From positions 161,700 through 225,699 of the forward strand of contig NZ_SJFN01000001.1 of NCBI RefSeq assembly GCF_004328075.1: a stretch of 64,000 bases of DNA, read 5' to 3'. The first letter of the stretch is position 1; the number at the start of each line of letters is the position of its first letter. Below are positions 63,560 to 64,000 of the stretch, in pieces. The stretch is from Siculibacillus lacustris. GTDB lineage: Bacteria; Pseudomonadota; Alphaproteobacteria; Rhizobiales; Ancalomicrobiaceae. The notes beneath the pieces were generated by a model. The model saw only the letters and a list, made by a program, of their open reading frames with translations, was not told where the DNA came from and ran no database searches. The position numbers and the translations under genes are program-made.

Positions 63560-63961
63560 TCAGCCGGCGGTGGCCGGTGCGGCATTGCGATCGAGCTCGG
63601 CGAAGACCTCGCGGGCGACGCGGAAGCTGTCGAGGGCGGCGGGAACGCCGGCGTAGATCGCCACCTGGAGCAGAACCTCGCGGATCTCGTCGCGGGTGAC
63701 GCCGTTGGTCAACGCCCCGCGGACGTGGAGCTTGAGCTCGTGCGGCCGGTTGAGGGCGGAGATCATCGCCAGATTGATCAGCGAGCGGTCGCGCCGTTCG
63801 AGCCCGGGGCGGGCCCACACGTCGCCCCAGCAATAGCGGGTGATCAGTTCCTGCAAGGGACGGGTGAAGTCGTCGGCCTCGGCCAGCGATTTGTCGACAT
63901 AGGCGCTGCCGACCACGGCACGACGGATTTCCAAACCACGGTCATAGAGGGCGTCGGTCAT
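63560..63961 (-). CDS. Carboxymuconolactone decarboxylase-family protein
   Basis: 133 aa, PcaC-like: [62 protein letters not shown] covers the family, with LKLHVRGALTNGVTRDEIREVLLQVAIYAGVPAALD at its end. It lacks the CxxC of the peroxidase branch (AhpD), so a decarboxylase or isomerase-type role is more likely. It converges on nicX; genes upstream of it lie beyond the window, so its operon is only partly visible. Confidence 0.88.
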   Translation of the reverse strand: MTDALYDRGLEIRRAVVGSAYVDKSLAEADDFTRPLQELITRYCWGDVWARPGLERRDRSLINLAMISALNRPHELKLHVRGALTNGVTRDEIREVLLQVAIYAGVPAALDSFRVAREVFAELDRNAAPATAG

Positions 63962-64000
63962 TGAGTGAGCTCCGGATGCGAGGGGGTGACGTCGAAGGAG

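Noticed and set aside
63560-63961. AhpD-type alkylhydroperoxidase for the CMD-family gene
   Set aside because: The CxxC peroxidase motif is absent; the sequence fits the decarboxylase-like branch.

Overview
This 64 kb window is chromosomal DNA of a high-GC (roughly two thirds or more G+C) alphaproteobacterium, most likely in the Hyphomicrobiales. The evidence is the codon bias, the many solute-uptake operons, fused DctQM TRAP and peptide ABC systems, and close matches (recalled, not searched) to Mesorhizobium-type vitamin B6 enzymes. No rRNA, tRNA, CRISPR array, prophage or intact insertion sequence was found. The window is almost entirely catabolic and transport operons, each with its own regulator. 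Start codons were chosen from ribosome-binding sites, four-base ATGA overlaps with the preceding gene, and family lengths.

Region by region. (1) 1-10.9 kb: metY on + faces a long minus-strand set: peptide-type ABC importer, VOC protein, serine acetyltransferase, nitroreductase and 2OG-Fe(II) oxygenase. It looks like an organosulfur or peptide salvage locus. (2) 11.3-12.9 kb: a 117-residue protein that is 42% methionine faces an operon of two tiny proteins and an XRE-cupin regulator. (3) 13.6-23.1 kb: an IS3 orfA remnant, then a tight minus-strand operon: peptide-type ABC importer, amidohydrolase/deacetylase, SelA-like PLP lyase, RidA and IclR. A near-perfect palindrome lies at its promoter. 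(4) 23.6-31.6 kb: a GntR-centred uronate locus with Fe-type alcohol dehydrogenase, KdgF-like cupin, TRAP transporter, KduI and KduD. AT-rich palindromes occur in three of its gaps. (5) 31.6-36.9 kb: an IS3 orfB remnant, an AT-richer orphan gene, and SDR/AraC and LysR/quinone-reductase pairs. (6) 37-44.5 kb: FecR-domain protein with a Gly-Asn tail, CHASE2-GGDEF-EAL protein and a hybrid histidine kinase. (7) 44.7-47.2 kb: IclR-dgoK-dgoA, with a clear sigma70-type promoter.

(8) 47.3-64 kb is the most interesting part. Pyridoxine 4-oxidase, a GntR regulator and pyridoxamine-pyruvate aminotransferase (the two enzymes that turn vitamin B6 forms into pyridoxal) sit beside a BMP/nucleoside-type ABC importer. 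Beyond a small secreted protein lies a second operon: HpaB-type flavin monooxygenase, SnoaL-like protein, two amidases, flavin reductase and a NicX-type 2,5-dihydroxypyridine dioxygenase. A carboxymuconolactone-decarboxylase-like gene faces it. The same 11-base motif, ATTGGTTGAGG, lies upstream of both halves. The usual next enzymes of B6 breakdown (pyridoxal 4-dehydrogenase, 4-pyridoxolactonase) are not in the window. The locus is therefore a candidate for an undescribed B6 or pyridine catabolic route with its own importer.
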